A stretch of 64,000 bases of DNA, from NCBI RefSeq assembly GCF_018614655.1, contig NZ_JAGGOG010000004.1:394432-458431 (forward strand), read 5' to 3'. This document shows, in pieces, positions 8,416 through 17,925 of the stretch; position 1 is the first letter of the stretch, and each line of letters starts with the position of its first letter. Source of the stretch: Pseudomonas fluorescens (GTDB lineage: Bacteria; Pseudomonadota; Gammaproteobacteria; Pseudomonadales; Pseudomonadaceae). The position numbers and the translations under genes were made by a program. The notes below the pieces were generated by a model. The model had not been told where the DNA came from, ran no database searches, and saw nothing but the letters and a program-made list of their open reading frames with translations.

Positions 8416-9420
8416 ATGTTGGCACCCAAGCGCCTCCTGACTGCCCTGGCACTCACCCTCATCGGCACCACCACCGTACAGGCGGCCGACGAAGTCGTGG
8501 TCTACTCCTCGCGCATCGACGAACTGATCAAACCGGTGTTTGACGCCTACACCAAGAAGACCGGCGTGCAGGTGAAGTTCATTACCGACAAGGAAGCGCC
8601 GTTGATGCAGCGCATCAAGGCCGAAGGCGAAAACGCCACCGCCGACCTGCTGCTCACCGTCGATGCTGGCAACCTCTGGCAAGCCGAGCAAATGGGCATT
8701 CTGCAACCGTTTACCTCCAAGGTGATTGACGCCAATATCCCTCTGCAATATCGCTCATCGGCCCATGCCTGGACCGGTTTGAGCCTGCGGGCGCGGACCA
8801 TCGCCTATTCCACCGACCGCGTAAAACCGGGCGACCTGACCACCTACGAAGCCCTGGCTGACAAGCAATGGGAAGGCCGTCTGTGCCTGCGTACTGCGAA
8901 GAAGGTCTACAACCAGTCGCTGACCGCCACCCTGATCGAAACCCACGGTGCGGCCAAGACTGAAGAAATCGTCAAGGGCTGGGTCAACAACCTGTCCACC
9001 GACGTATTCTCCGATGACATCGCGGTACTGGAAGCGATCAACGCCGGGCAGTGCGACGTCGGCATCGTCAATACCTACTACTACGGCCGCCTGCACAAGC
9101 AGAAGCCGGATCTGGCGGTGAAACTGTTCTGGCCGAACCAGGGCGATCGTGGCGTGCACGTCAACCTGTCGGGCATTGGCCTGACCAAACATGCGCCGCA
9201 CCCGGAAGCGGCCAAGGCCTTGGTGGAGTGGATGACCACACCTGAGGCGCAGAAGATCTTTGCCGACGTGAACCAGGAATTCCCCGCCAACCCGGCTGTA
9301 CCGCCATCGGCTGAAGTGGCTACCTGGGGCAAGTTTGTTGCCGACACCTTGCCGGTGGAAGTGGCGGGCAAGCGTCAGGCCGAGGCTATTCGCCTGATGG
9401 ATCGGGCTGGCTGGAACTAA
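8416..9420 (+). CDS. Fe(3+) ABC transporter periplasmic binding protein (HitA/FbpA type)
   Basis: A 334-residue secreted protein with signal peptide [17 protein letters not shown]. The mature part starts [19 protein letters not shown], the classic start of ferric-binding proteins. The iron-ligand tyrosine cluster [10 protein letters not shown] is present, as are [18 protein letters not shown] and a C-terminal [10 protein letters not shown]. It delivers ferric iron to the permease encoded 62 bp downstream. A Fur box upstream supports iron regulation. No ATPase gene follows in this window, so the ATPase is presumably encoded elsewhere. Confidence 0.9.
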   Translation: MLAPKRLLTALALTLIGTTTVQAADEVVVYSSRIDELIKPVFDAYTKKTGVQVKFITDKEAPLMQRIKAEGENATADLLLTVDAGNLWQAEQMGILQPFTSKVIDANIPLQYRSSAHAWTGLSLRARTIAYSTDRVKPGDLTTYEALADKQWEGRLCLRTAKKVYNQSLTATLIETHGAAKTEEIVKGWVNNLSTDVFSDDIAVLEAINAGQCDVGIVNTYYYGRLHKQKPDLAVKLFWPNQGDRGVHVNLSGIGLTKHAPHPEAAKALVEWMTTPEAQKIFADVNQEFPANPAVPPSAEVATWGKFVADTLPVEVAGKRQAEAIRLMDRAGWN

Positions 9421-9482
9421 ACCCGCCGCTCCCACATTGGTTAACGGCGACATCAAGATATTCATCCACTGAGAATTAGCCT

Positions 9483-11099
9483 TTGGCCCATCCCGCTCAA
9501 CGCCGCTGGTACGTGCCGGTCTTCACCGCCGCCGCCCTGGTGCTGCTGCCGCTGAGCGTCCTGTTGTTGTCATGGCAGACCATCGACCAGCAGATTTGGT
9601 CCCATCTGTGGGACACCCAGATGCCGCGCCTGCTGGGCAACACCCTGACTCTGGTGTTGGGCGTCGGCGTGGGCGTTACCGTGCTGGGCGTCAGCCTGGC
9701 CTGGCTGACCAGCCTCTGCGAGTTCCCCGGCCGACGCTGGCTGGACTGGGCGTTGATGCTGCCTTTCGCCATTCCGGCGTATGTTCTGGCGTTCGTCTTC
9801 GTTGGCTTGTTGGACTTCTCGGGGCCGGTGCAAACCCTGATGCGTGAATGGTTTGGCAGCGGGCTGCGTTTGCCCCGTGTGCGGTCCACCAGCGGCGTGA
9901 TCATCGTTTTGGTGCTGGTGTTCTACCCCTACGTCTACCTGCTGGCGCGCACGGCGTTCCTGGCCCAGGGCAAGGGCCTGATGGAAGCGGCTCGGGTGTT
10001 GGGGCAATCGCCGTGGCAAGCGTTCTGGCGCGTGGCCTTGCCCATGGCGCGTCCGGCCATCGGTGCCGGCGTGGCGTTGGCGCTGATGGAGACTTTGGCG
10101 GACTTTGGTGCGGTCTCGGTGTTCAATTTCGACACCTTCACCACGGCCATCTACAAGACCTGGTACGGTTTTTTCAGTCTCTCCAGCGCAGCGCAGCTGG
10201 CGAGCCTGTTGCTGCTGGTGGTGATGTTGGTGCTCTACGGGGAGCGTCGTGCCCGGGGCGCGAGCCGGCCCGGCAATGAGCGGCCGCGTGGCAAGGCGTT
10301 GTACCACCTGCACGGGTTCAAGGCGGCTGCGGCCAGTGGCTGGTGCGGGTTGGTGTTTGCCTGCGCCTTTGTGATTCCGATGCTGCAATTGATTGCCTGG
10401 TTCTGGCAGCGTGGGCGGTTAGACCTTGACGAGCGCTACGCCGGCTTGATCGTCCACACCTTGTACCTGGGCGCCATGGCGGCCTTGATCACCGTCAGCG
10501 TGGCCATGCTGCTGGCATTTGCCCATCGACTGTCGCCTACCCGGGCCATTCGCTCCGGGATCAGCCTGGCCAATGTCGGTTATGCCTTGCCGGGTTCGGT
10601 GTTGGCGGTGTCGATCATGCTGGCGTTCAGTTACCTGGATCGCGAGCTGGTGATTCCGCTGTCGGGCTGGTTGGGTGGTGCTGGCAAGCCGTTGCTGCTG
10701 GGCAGTCTGTCGGCGCTGCTGCTGGCTTATCTGGTGCGGTTTATGGCGGTGGCCTACGGCCCGCTGGAAAACAGCTTGGCGCGCATCCGGGCCTCCCTGC
10801 CGGAAGCGGCCCGTAGTCTGGGAGTCAGCGGCCCGCGACTGTTTTTCAAAGTGTATCTGCCACTCTTGTTGCCCGGGACCTTGAGTGCAGCGCTGCTGGT
10901 ATTTGTCGATGTGCTCAAGGAAATGCCTGCCACCCTGCTGATGCGCCCGTTCGGCTGGGACACGCTGGCGGTTCGGATTTTTGAAATGACCAGCGAAGGG
11001 GAGTGGGCACGGGCCTCCTTGCCGGCGCTGACCTTGGTGTTGGTGGGGTTATTGCCCGTCATCGGACTGATCCGACGCTCGGCTCGACGCATCGGTTAG
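9483..11099 (+). CDS. Fe(3+) ABC transporter permease (HitB/FbpB type)
   Basis: A 538-residue inner-membrane protein built from two fused permease halves, as usual for FbpB-like iron importers, with about twelve hydrophobic segments. Two EAA loops are visible: MEAARVLGQSPWQAFWRVAL in the N-half and PEAARSLGVSGPRLFFKVYL in the C-half. The start is a TTG at 9483: an in-frame TAG lies just upstream (9477-9479), no ATG occurs nearby, and the residues that follow (AHPAQRRWYVPVF) look like the family start. It forms a two-gene unit with the binding protein. Confidence 0.88.
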   Translation: MAHPAQRRWYVPVFTAAALVLLPLSVLLLSWQTIDQQIWSHLWDTQMPRLLGNTLTLVLGVGVGVTVLGVSLAWLTSLCEFPGRRWLDWALMLPFAIPAYVLAFVFVGLLDFSGPVQTLMREWFGSGLRLPRVRSTSGVIIVLVLVFYPYVYLLARTAFLAQGKGLMEAARVLGQSPWQAFWRVALPMARPAIGAGVALALMETLADFGAVSVFNFDTFTTAIYKTWYGFFSLSSAAQLASLLLLVVMLVLYGERRARGASRPGNERPRGKALYHLHGFKAAAASGWCGLVFACAFVIPMLQLIAWFWQRGRLDLDERYAGLIVHTLYLGAMAALITVSVAMLLAFAHRLSPTRAIRSGISLANVGYALPGSVLAVSIMLAFSYLDRELVIPLSGWLGGAGKPLLLGSLSALLLAYLVRFMAVAYGPLENSLARIRASLPEAARSLGVSGPRLFFKVYLPLLLPGTLSAALLVFVDVLKEMPATLLMRPFGWDTLAVRIFEMTSEGEWARASLPALTLVLVGLLPVIGLIRRSARRIG

Positions 11100-11122
11100 G
11101 TGTCAGTCCTACGGCTTGCGGC

Positions 11123-11255
11123 TACAATGCGCGGCATTCGGTGCGGTCGATCTTTCAGATTCGGTGACTGAGCGTGGTCGCAGGCCTTGTATTTCAAGGT
11201 GTGTAGCCCGAACGGCAACCGTCCGCACCTTCGCCACGCCCGGAAGGAGAAACCC
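11123..11255 (+). promoter_or_regulatory. Possible promoter and structured 5' leader of gcvT
   Basis: A TACAAT box at 11123-11128 could be a -10 element, giving a leader of about 120 nt. The leader can fold: GCGTGG (11172-11177) pairs with CCACGC (11234-11239), and inside this CCTTG/CAAGG (11185-11199) competes with AAGGTGTG/CGCACCTT (11196-11231). It does not show the glycine-riboswitch core I would expect. Function is speculative. Confidence 0.35.
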
Positions 11256-12338
11256 ATGGGACAGCGTACGCCTCTGTATGACCTGCATCTCGCCCTCGGC
11301 GCGAAAATGGTCGATTTTGGCGGTTGGGATATGCCTTTGCACTACGGCTCGCAAGTTGAAGAGCACCATCAGGTGCGACGTGACTGCGGCGTGTTCGATG
11401 TATCTCACATGACCGTGATCGATGTCACAGGCCCCCAGGCCAAGGAATGGCTCCAGCATTTGCTGGCCAATGATGTTGACCGTCTGCATGGCTGCGGCCG
11501 TGCGTTGTACAGCGCCATGCTGAACGAGCAGGGCGGCGTGGTGGACGACATGATTGTCTATCGCACCGAGGACGGTTATCGGCTGGTGGTCAACGCCGCC
11601 ACCCGCGACCAGGACATGGCCTGGATGCAGGCTCAGCTCGATGGCTATCAGGTGCAACTGCACGAGCGGCCCGAACTGGCCATGCTCGCTATTCAAGGCC
11701 CTCACGCCCGGCAAAAGATCGCCGAACTGGTGACCCAGTCTCGCGGCACCTTGATCCACCAACTCAAGCCCTTTGAAGGCCAGGCCGACGGTGACTGGTT
11801 TATTGCCCGTACCGGCTACACCGGCGAGGATGGCCTGGAAATTGTCTTGCCGGCAGATCAGGCCCCGGCATTTTTCAACGATCTGGTCGGGGCAGGTATC
11901 TCACCCATCGGTCTTGGTGCCCGCGATACCTTGCGCCTTGAGGCTGGTATGAACCTCTATGGCCAGGATATTCATCAGGACGTATCGCCCCTGGCAGCCA
12001 ACATGGCCTGGAGTATTGCCTGGGCGCCTGCCAGCCGCACCTTCATCGGCCGTGCCGCCCTGGAAGCCGAGCGGGCTGCGGGTGTGAAGCTCAAGCTGGT
12101 GGGGCTGGTGCTGGAAGAGCGCGGGGTTTTACGCGCTCATCAGGTGGTTCGTATCGCCAATGTTGGCGAAGGAGAGATCACCAGTGGTAGTTTCTCTCCT
12201 ACGCTAAGCAAATCCATTGCCCTGGCGCGTGTACCGATGGCGACTGCCGATCGGGCCGAAGTGGAAATCCGCGGCAAGTGGTACCCGGTTCGAGTGGTCA
12301 AGCCGACCTTCGTGCGCCATGGCAAAACCTTGATCTAA
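11256..12338 (+). CDS. gcvT: Glycine cleavage system aminomethyltransferase, T protein
   Basis: GcvT transfers the methylene group from lipoyl-bound aminomethyl on GcvH to tetrahydrofolate, releasing ammonia. The 360-residue protein starts at ATG 11256 behind a strong AAGGAG. Family marks are [34 protein letters not shown], the folate-binding region [15 protein letters not shown] and the C-terminal barrel ending [10 protein letters not shown]. It is followed 51 bp later by gcvH. The P protein gene, which often follows in pseudomonads, is not present here. Confidence 0.94.
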   Translation: MGQRTPLYDLHLALGAKMVDFGGWDMPLHYGSQVEEHHQVRRDCGVFDVSHMTVIDVTGPQAKEWLQHLLANDVDRLHGCGRALYSAMLNEQGGVVDDMIVYRTEDGYRLVVNAATRDQDMAWMQAQLDGYQVQLHERPELAMLAIQGPHARQKIAELVTQSRGTLIHQLKPFEGQADGDWFIARTGYTGEDGLEIVLPADQAPAFFNDLVGAGISPIGLGARDTLRLEAGMNLYGQDIHQDVSPLAANMAWSIAWAPASRTFIGRAALEAERAAGVKLKLVGLVLEERGVLRAHQVVRIANVGEGEITSGSFSPTLSKSIALARVPMATADRAEVEIRGKWYPVRVVKPTFVRHGKTLI

Positions 12339-12389
12339 CTTTTCCGGCGGGCCAATGGCCGCTGACATTTCTTCTTGAGGACACAGATT

Positions 12390-12773
12390 ATGAGCGATAT
12401 CCCTGCCGACCTGCGTTTTGCCGAAAGTCACGAATGGGCACGTTTGGAAGCCGATGGCACTGTTACCGTCGGGATTTCGGACCATGCCCAGGAGGCTTTG
12501 GGTGATGTGGTGTTTGTTGAGTTGACCGAAGTCGGCAAAGTGTTTGGTGCGGGCGATCAGGCTGGGGTAGTTGAGTCGGTTAAAGCGGCTTCGGACATCT
12601 ACTCACCGGTTGCCGGTGAGGTCATTGCGGTCAATGAAGCGCTGAGTGGCGAGCCTGAGCTGCTGAACACCGAGCCATACGGCGCATGGATCTTCAAGCT
12701 CAAGCCAAGCAACCCGGCTGACCTGGAAAAACTGCTGGACGCTGCCGGTTACAAGACTGCCATCGGCGAGTGA
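12390..12773 (+). CDS. gcvH: Glycine cleavage system H protein
   Basis: GcvH is the lipoylated shuttle protein of the glycine cleavage complex. The 127-residue protein starts at ATG 12390 after TTGAGGACAC. The lipoyl-lysine is Lys65 in [37 protein letters not shown] and [16 protein letters not shown] are also typical. It pairs with gcvT directly upstream and ends at a strong hairpin shared with the convergent aminotransferase gene. An upstream TTG at 12375 is in frame but not needed. Confidence 0.95.
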   Translation: MSDIPADLRFAESHEWARLEADGTVTVGISDHAQEALGDVVFVELTEVGKVFGAGDQAGVVESVKAASDIYSPVAGEVIAVNEALSGEPELLNTEPYGAWIFKLKPSNPADLEKLLDAAGYKTAIGE

Positions 12774-12780
12774 TCCTGAT

Positions 12781-12805
12781 GCGGGAGCCGGCAACCGGCT
12801 CCCGC
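12781..12805. terminator. Hairpin between gcvH and the convergent aminotransferase gene
   Basis: A perfect 11-bp stem GCGGGAGCCGG / CCGGCTCCCGC with loop CAA lies between two convergent genes. There is no long T-run, so it may act as an mRNA 3' end stabiliser or a weak bidirectional terminator. Confidence 0.6.
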
Positions 12806-12815
12806 AAAAGTTTGA

Positions 12816-13955
12816 TCAGCGCTTCAATACCGCTTTTACTGCAGCTACCGCACGCCCCACGTCCTCCTTGGTCATCGCCGTAAACATCGGCAACGACACG
12901 ATCAAACGCCCGACCTTTTCCGCCACCGGGAACATGCCTTCCTTGAACCCCTGTGCCCGATAAAGGCTCAGCAGGTGGATCGGCGGGTAGTGATAGCCAA
13001 CGCCTACACCGTGGGCCTGCATCTGCTCCATGAACGTGGCACGGGCTGGCAAGCCATCCTGACGTTCAGGCAACACCAGTTGGAACAGGTGCCAGTTGCT
13101 GTTTTCGAAGTCAGCCGGTGGCAGTTGCGCACCGTACTTCTCTTCAAAATCGCTGCCGAAGCACTCGAAGTAGTGCCGAGCCAGTTCCTGGCGATGGGCG
13201 GTGATGTGCTCGATATGAGCAAACTGGCCCAGCCCAATGGCTGCCGCAATATCCGTCATGTTGAACTTGCCGCCCAGGACGTCCACGTCCAGGCCGTCGA
13301 AACCGGTGCGGGTGACGCCTTGCAGGCGATACTTCTCCGCCAGGCGCGCCTCTTCAGCGTTGTTCAACACCAGGCAGCCGCCTTCGGAGGACGTGATGTT
13401 CTTGTTGGCCTGAAAGCTGAACGACACGAAGTCGCCGGTAGCACCAATGCGCTCGCCATCCCAGGTGGATCCCAGGGCCTGAGCGGCATCTTCGATGATG
13501 CGCAGGCCATGTTTGTTGGCCAATGCGTAGAGCATCGGCATGTCCAGGGGCAGGCCCGCCAGGAACACTGGAATGATTGCCTTGGTGCGCGGGGTGATGG
13601 CCGCTTCCACCTGGGCCAGGTCGATATTGCGGGTCACCGGATCGATATCGGCAAACACCGGCGTGGCGCCTACTTCGAGAATCACGTTAGCCGTGGCAAC
13701 CCAGGAAATCGGTGTGGTAATGACTTCATCACCCGGCCCGACACCTGCGATACGTAAGGCAATCTCCATAGTGCAGGTGCCGGAGTTGAAGGTGCGTACC
13801 GGCCGGCCGCCAAAATATTCAGACAACTGCGCTTCGAACGCCTGCACTTTCGGCCCGCTGGTGATCCAGCCGGAACGCAGCACATCACCAACCGCGGAGA
13901 TGGTGGCTTCATCAATGGTGGGTTTGGAGAACGGCAGAAAAGGCAGTTGGCTCAT
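12816..13955 (-). CDS. DegT/DnrJ/EryC1/StrS aminotransferase, ArnB-like
   Basis: A 379-residue PLP enzyme of the sugar-aminotransferase family. The start MSQLPFLPFSKPTIDE and LRSGWITSGPKVQAFE closely resemble ArnB, the UDP-4-amino-arabinose synthase of lipid A modification. The PLP-contacting Asp is in IIEDAAQALGS (about 156-162) and the Schiff-base Lys is about Lys185 in SFQANKNITSSEGG. ArnB normally sits in an arnBCADTEF operon; none of those genes is near, so this is an orphan that may aminate another nucleotide sugar. ATG 13955 is preferred over an upstream in-frame start for its family-like N-terminus. Confidence 0.85.
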   Translation of the reverse strand: MSQLPFLPFSKPTIDEATISAVGDVLRSGWITSGPKVQAFEAQLSEYFGGRPVRTFNSGTCTMEIALRIAGVGPGDEVITTPISWVATANVILEVGATPVFADIDPVTRNIDLAQVEAAITPRTKAIIPVFLAGLPLDMPMLYALANKHGLRIIEDAAQALGSTWDGERIGATGDFVSFSFQANKNITSSEGGCLVLNNAEEARLAEKYRLQGVTRTGFDGLDVDVLGGKFNMTDIAAAIGLGQFAHIEHITAHRQELARHYFECFGSDFEEKYGAQLPPADFENSNWHLFQLVLPERQDGLPARATFMEQMQAHGVGVGYHYPPIHLLSLYRAQGFKEGMFPVAEKVGRLIVSLPMFTAMTKEDVGRAVAAVKAVLKR

Positions 13956-14076
13956 GACGATGTGGGCATCCGTTTCAGATAGACGATGAGTAAAAAAGCA
14001 TATCAATGCTGGGCATGGTTGCACGGCTCGACTGAATATAGCCTGTCGCCCGTGAACGAATCGTCACCTTGCGGGC

Positions 14077-14110
14077 AAAAAAATGCCGCTTCTGAAAGCG
14101 GCATTTTTTA
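14077..14110. terminator. Bidirectional intrinsic terminator
   Basis: A stem ATGCCGCTT / AAGCGGCAT (14083-14104) is flanked by A7 upstream and T6 downstream, so it can terminate on either strand. On the reverse strand it directly follows the DUF2388 gene. Confidence 0.8.
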
Positions 14111-14120
14111 TAGGGCGGTT

Positions 14121-14438
14121 TTATTCGGAAGCAATGGCGTTTTTCGCCAGGATCGCGTTGGCCAGCTCCATGTCCGTGGCTTTGAGGCCAGGGTTATCGG
14201 CGCGGACTTTTTGCATCGCAGCTTCCAGGTATGGGCCACGGATGCCGCCGTCGCTGGCAACGAAGCTGCCAGCGTCGTCTTGGGCGGCGACCACCAATTT
14301 GTGGTCCTTGAAGGTCAGGTACGTCGAGCCAGTGGTGGCGCCCGACGAGATGACATTCCGCCAGAAGCTGTCGGCCATGGCTGAACCGACAGGAAGGGAA
14401 AGCACAGCGAGGGTTGCGACAGCATATTTGAGACGCAT
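14121..14438 (-). CDS. DUF2388 family secreted protein
   Basis: A 105-residue protein from ATG 14438: MRLKYAVATLAVLSLPVGSA is a signal peptide, followed by a small domain with SFWRNVISSGATTGSTYLTF, KLVVAAQDDAGSFVASDG, GPYLEAAMQ and DMELANAILA. I recognise this as the small exported family nearly confined to Pseudomonas (DUF2388/TIGR02448), often present in several copies per genome. Its function is unknown. The gene stands alone, followed by an intrinsic terminator. Confidence 0.82.
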   Translation of the reverse strand: MRLKYAVATLAVLSLPVGSAMADSFWRNVISSGATTGSTYLTFKDHKLVVAAQDDAGSFVASDGGIRGPYLEAAMQKVRADNPGLKATDMELANAILAKNAIASE

Positions 14439-14507
14439 GATGGGTGACTCCGACTGGGTTATCTGAACGGTTTGATTATAGATAGCCCAGCCTAGTTCCA
14501 TGCCCGA

Positions 14508-14954
14508 TTAAACAGTTTCGACTTGCAATATCACGCCGTTCTGGGCAGTGACCCGGACTTGAGCCCCGACAGGGGCATCAGGACCTGTAACGATCCACAC
14601 GCCATCGCCGACTTTGATCTTGCCTCGACCTTCGATGATCGCCTGATGCACCATAAAGGTGCGACCGATCAGCTCCGAACCGCGCATGTTCAGTCCTGGC
14701 TGGTCGCTGACCTTGGCGCTGCTACGCTGGCGTTTCCACCAGTACACGGCGGTCAGGATCGACAGCACGGCGAACAGCAACAGCTGCCACTCCAGCCCAA
14801 GCCCCGGAATCACGAACTTGAGTACACCCACGGCGGCTGCCGCGATGCCCATCCACAACAGGTAGCCACCGGCGCCGAATATTTCAAGGATGAGCAGCAC
14901 CGTGCCTAATGCCAGCCAATCCCAGAACGACAGGTGCTGCAGGAATTCCCACAT
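14508..14954 (-). CDS. NfeD-like membrane protein
   Basis: A 148-residue protein of the short NfeD type. Two or three N-terminal membrane helices (DWLALGTVLLILEIFGAGGY and a second around LLLFAVLSILTAVYWW) precede a C-terminal OB-fold domain with LIGRTFMVHQAIIEGRGKIK and VWIVTGPDAPVGAQVRV. NfeD proteins work with SPFH/stomatin partners, and the gene directly upstream on the same strand, ending 10 bp before this start, encodes one. A two-protein membrane quality-control or microdomain complex is therefore likely. ATG 14954 matches the family N-terminus. Confidence 0.88.
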   Translation of the reverse strand: MWEFLQHLSFWDWLALGTVLLILEIFGAGGYLLWMGIAAAAVGVLKFVIPGLGLEWQLLLFAVLSILTAVYWWKRQRSSAKVSDQPGLNMRGSELIGRTFMVHQAIIEGRGKIKVGDGVWIVTGPDAPVGAQVRVTAQNGVILQVETV

Positions 14955-14964
14955 GGCGCGAGCC

Positions 14965-15885
14965 TCAGGCTTTCTTGTGGTCGAAGGTCGCCTTGACGAT
15001 CTCGCCAATACCGCCGACAGCCCCGATCACCTGGCTGGCTTCCAGCGGCATCAGGATTACTTTGCTGTTGTTGGCCGAGGCCAGCTTGCCGAGTGCGTCG
15101 ATGTATTTCTGTGCGACGAAGTAGTTGATGGCCTGCACGTTACCAGTGGCAATAGCCTGCGACACCACCTGGGTGGCACGGGCTTCTGCTTCGGCCTGAC
15201 GCTCACGGGCTTCTGATTCCAGGAAGGCGGCCTGACGACCACCCTCGGCTTCAAGAATCTGCGCCTGCTTCTTGCCTTCAGCCGTCAGGATGGCCGAAGC
15301 CCGCAGGCCTTCGGCTTCCAGGATCTGCGCACGCTTGATCCGCTCGGCCTTCATCTGGCCGGACATGGCGGCCATCAGGTCGGCGGGCGGGCTGATGTCC
15401 TTGATCTCGATCCGGGTGATCTTGATGCCCCACGGCGCGGTCGCTTCGTCGACAGTGCGCAGCAGTTTTTCGTTGATACCGTCACGTTGGCTGAGCATCG
15501 CATCCAGTTCCATGGAGCCGAGCACAGTACGGATGTTGGTTTGCAGCAGGTTGCGGATGGCGTGTTCGAGATTATTCACCTCGTAAGCGGCCTGGGCGGT
15601 GTTAACCACCTGGAAGAAGCACACGGCATCGATTTGCACGGTGGCGTTGTCGGCGGTGATGACTTCCTGGGGGGGAATATCCAACACGCTTTCCATCACG
15701 TTGATCTTGCGACCGATACGGTCCATGACCGGAATGATGATGTTCAAGCCCGGCTTGAGGGTGTTGGTGTAGCGACCGAAGCGCTCCACCGTCCACTGGT
15801 AGCCCTGTGGAACTACCTTGAAACCCATGAAGAGGATGGCCGCGGCCAAGCCTACGAAAAGCAGCAGTACGGTTCCGATCTGCAT
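14965..15885 (-). CDS. SPFH/stomatin-like protein, QmcA type
   Basis: A 306-residue membrane-anchored protein. The N-terminal helix [20 protein letters not shown] is followed by an SPFH domain ([36 protein letters not shown]) and a long C-terminal coiled coil rich in Ala/Glu ([20 protein letters not shown]). Such proteins oligomerise into ring-like cages and scaffold membrane proteases. It is paired with the short NfeD protein downstream, the conserved two-gene arrangement. The 215 bp between this start and the GspE gene hold no other gene that I can support. Confidence 0.92.
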   Translation of the reverse strand: MQIGTVLLLFVGLAAAILFMGFKVVPQGYQWTVERFGRYTNTLKPGLNIIIPVMDRIGRKINVMESVLDIPPQEVITADNATVQIDAVCFFQVVNTAQAAYEVNNLEHAIRNLLQTNIRTVLGSMELDAMLSQRDGINEKLLRTVDEATAPWGIKITRIEIKDISPPADLMAAMSGQMKAERIKRAQILEAEGLRASAILTAEGKKQAQILEAEGGRQAAFLESEARERQAEAEARATQVVSQAIATGNVQAINYFVAQKYIDALGKLASANNSKVILMPLEASQVIGAVGGIGEIVKATFDHKKA

Positions 15886-16100
15886 AACGATTCCTTGTTT
15901 GATGAGTCGCGATAATACGGAGTTTGGATGATTGTAACGGGCTTGCCAGTGATAAGAACGGTTTACTCAGGACACAAACAAGGGAGGGGGTTACATCTGA
16001 CGCCCTGGTATGTCTTCAGCGCACGCCGACCCTCTCTAAGTCGCGTATCCACTGAGCGTTTGGCCTTCCTGCCATTTACGTGTGCTGATGTTGCTGCTAC

Positions 16101-17840
16101 TCATTGCGCCTGGCTTTGTGGCGTTACGCGCAGTACTTCTTCCATCGTGGTCAGACCTTGCGCGACCTTGAAGGCGCCTGATAACCGCAAACTGTGCATA
16201 CCGTCCTGGATTGCCTCACGCCTCACGGCCTGGACATCGGTAGCCGGGTTAATCAGAGCGTTGATGCCATCGCCAACCACCATGATTTCGTAAACCCCGA
16301 TCCGTCCGTGATAACCGCTTTCCCGGCACTGCGGGCAGCCATTGGCCTGACAGATTTGCTCGGGTCGTGGAATGGGCCAGGGCTGCGTCAGTACCTGCCA
16401 CTCCTCATCCGTCGGTGCGGCGTTTTTTTTGCAGTGAGGGCACAGCAAGCGCACCAGCCGCTGGGCCATGACCCCCAGCAACGTAGCCTTGATCAGGTAG
16501 TGAGGAATACCCAGTTCCAGCAGTCGACTGATGGCGCTTGGCGCGTCGTTGGTATGCAGGGTCGAGATCACCAGATGCCCGGTAAGCGCTGCCTGGATCG
16601 CCATCTCGGCTGTCTCCTGATCACGGATCTCGCCGATCATGATGATGTCCGGGTCCTGGCGCATCAGCGCGCGGATGCCGCTGGCGAAGGTCAGGCCGAT
16701 GTTGTGCTGGACCTGCATCTGGTTGAAAGCGGGCTCTACCATTTCGATCGGATCCTCCACTGTGCACAGGTTGATCTCTCGGGTCGCCAGCTGTTTCAAG
16801 GTGGTGTAGAGGGTGCTGGTCTTGCCCGAGCCGGTAGGACCAGTAACCAGAATGATACCGTTGGCCTGGCGGGTCATTGTTTGCCAGCGCTCTACGTCGT
16901 TGCTGGAAAACCCCAGTTGCTGAAAGTCCTTGTGTAGCACCTGAGGGTCGAAAATCCGCATCACCAGTTTTTCGCCAAACGCCGTGGGCAGGGTCGAGAG
17001 CCGCAGCTCCACTTCGCCGCCAGCGGGGCTTTTGGTCTTCACACGGCCGTCCTGGGGTTTGCGTTTTTCGGCCACGTTCATACGCCCCAGGCTTTTCAGG
17101 CGGCTGACCACTGCCATCGTCACTTGGGTTGGGAATTGATAGACATCGTGGAGCAGGCCATCGATGCGAAAACGCACGCGGCCCTGATCGCGACAAGGCT
17201 CGATATGAATATCACTGGCGCGCTGGTCGAACGCATATTGCAGCAGCCAGTCGACGATATTGACGATGTGCGCGTCGTTGGCGTCGGGCTCCTGGTCGCT
17301 GGCGCCGAGGTTGAGTAACTGTTCGATCGTGGAAGAAGGACTGGGTTGATCCGCGCTGGAGGCGCCGCTGACCGATTTTGCCAGCCGGTAAAACTCCACG
17401 GTGCAGCGTGCAATGACTTGGGGATTGGCCACCACTCGCCTGATCGAACGTCTCAAGACGTGGGCCAACCCCGCCTCCCAACTATTTACATGGGGTTGGG
17501 CGCTGGCGACGGTGACGGTATCGGCATCCACCGCTACTGCGAGAATCCCGTGGCGCTGGGCAAAGGCGTAGGACATCAACGGCACCACCGCCGCCACGTC
17601 GATCTTCAAGGGGTCGATGCGCAGGTAGGGCTGGCCAACATGGCGGGCGAGCCATTCGGTCAGGGTTTCCAGGGATAACCCCGGGCAGACGATACATTCC
17701 AGGGGATGCAGCGCACTGTTCGCTGCCGTGCTCGATAAGCGTTGCGCCACATCGGCGGGTACCAGGCCGTGATCGACCAGGGCCGGTAATAGTTGAGCAA
17801 GTTCCAGCGGGTGATCCTGAGGGTTTGGCGCAACGGACAT
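16101..17840 (-). CDS. GspE/PulE-family secretion ATPase, orphan
   Basis: A 579-residue ATPase of the type II secretion/type IV pilus assembly family. Domains in order: N1E-like region (to about 150), N2E, then the RecA-like core with Walker A GPTGSGKTST (about 334-343), Asp box TVEDPIE, Walker B DIIMIGEIRDQETAEMA (about 398-414), His box STLHTNDAPSAISRLLELG, and a zinc-type tetra-cysteine region (CPHC, then CPQC). All key motifs are intact, so it should be active. No secretin, pseudopilin or inner-membrane platform genes lie nearby; its partner system must be elsewhere. ATG 17840 follows AGGAAA; a TTG at 17858 is an alternative. Confidence 0.88.
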   Translation of the reverse strand: MSVAPNPQDHPLELAQLLPALVDHGLVPADVAQRLSSTAANSALHPLECIVCPGLSLETLTEWLARHVGQPYLRIDPLKIDVAAVVPLMSYAFAQRHGILAVAVDADTVTVASAQPHVNSWEAGLAHVLRRSIRRVVANPQVIARCTVEFYRLAKSVSGASSADQPSPSSTIEQLLNLGASDQEPDANDAHIVNIVDWLLQYAFDQRASDIHIEPCRDQGRVRFRIDGLLHDVYQFPTQVTMAVVSRLKSLGRMNVAEKRKPQDGRVKTKSPAGGEVELRLSTLPTAFGEKLVMRIFDPQVLHKDFQQLGFSSNDVERWQTMTRQANGIILVTGPTGSGKTSTLYTTLKQLATREINLCTVEDPIEMVEPAFNQMQVQHNIGLTFASGIRALMRQDPDIIMIGEIRDQETAEMAIQAALTGHLVISTLHTNDAPSAISRLLELGIPHYLIKATLLGVMAQRLVRLLCPHCKKNAAPTDEEWQVLTQPWPIPRPEQICQANGCPQCRESGYHGRIGVYEIMVVGDGINALINPATDVQAVRREAIQDGMHSLRLSGAFKVAQGLTTMEEVLRVTPQSQAQ

Positions 17841-17925
17841 GGCGACTTTCCTGGGCAACGTTTAGGCGTAGCCCCCAGCCTAGTCACGCCTTGAGCCTAG
17901 TCCCCCAAGGGTTTATTGCAGGCTT

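Noticed and set aside
11100..11255. Glycine riboswitch upstream of gcvT
   Set aside because: The tandem aptamer cores expected of a glycine riboswitch are not visible; only generic hairpins are.
12816..13955. Start of an arn (polymyxin resistance) operon
   Set aside because: Only the ArnB-like aminotransferase is present; neighbours are a gcv pair and a DUF2388 gene.
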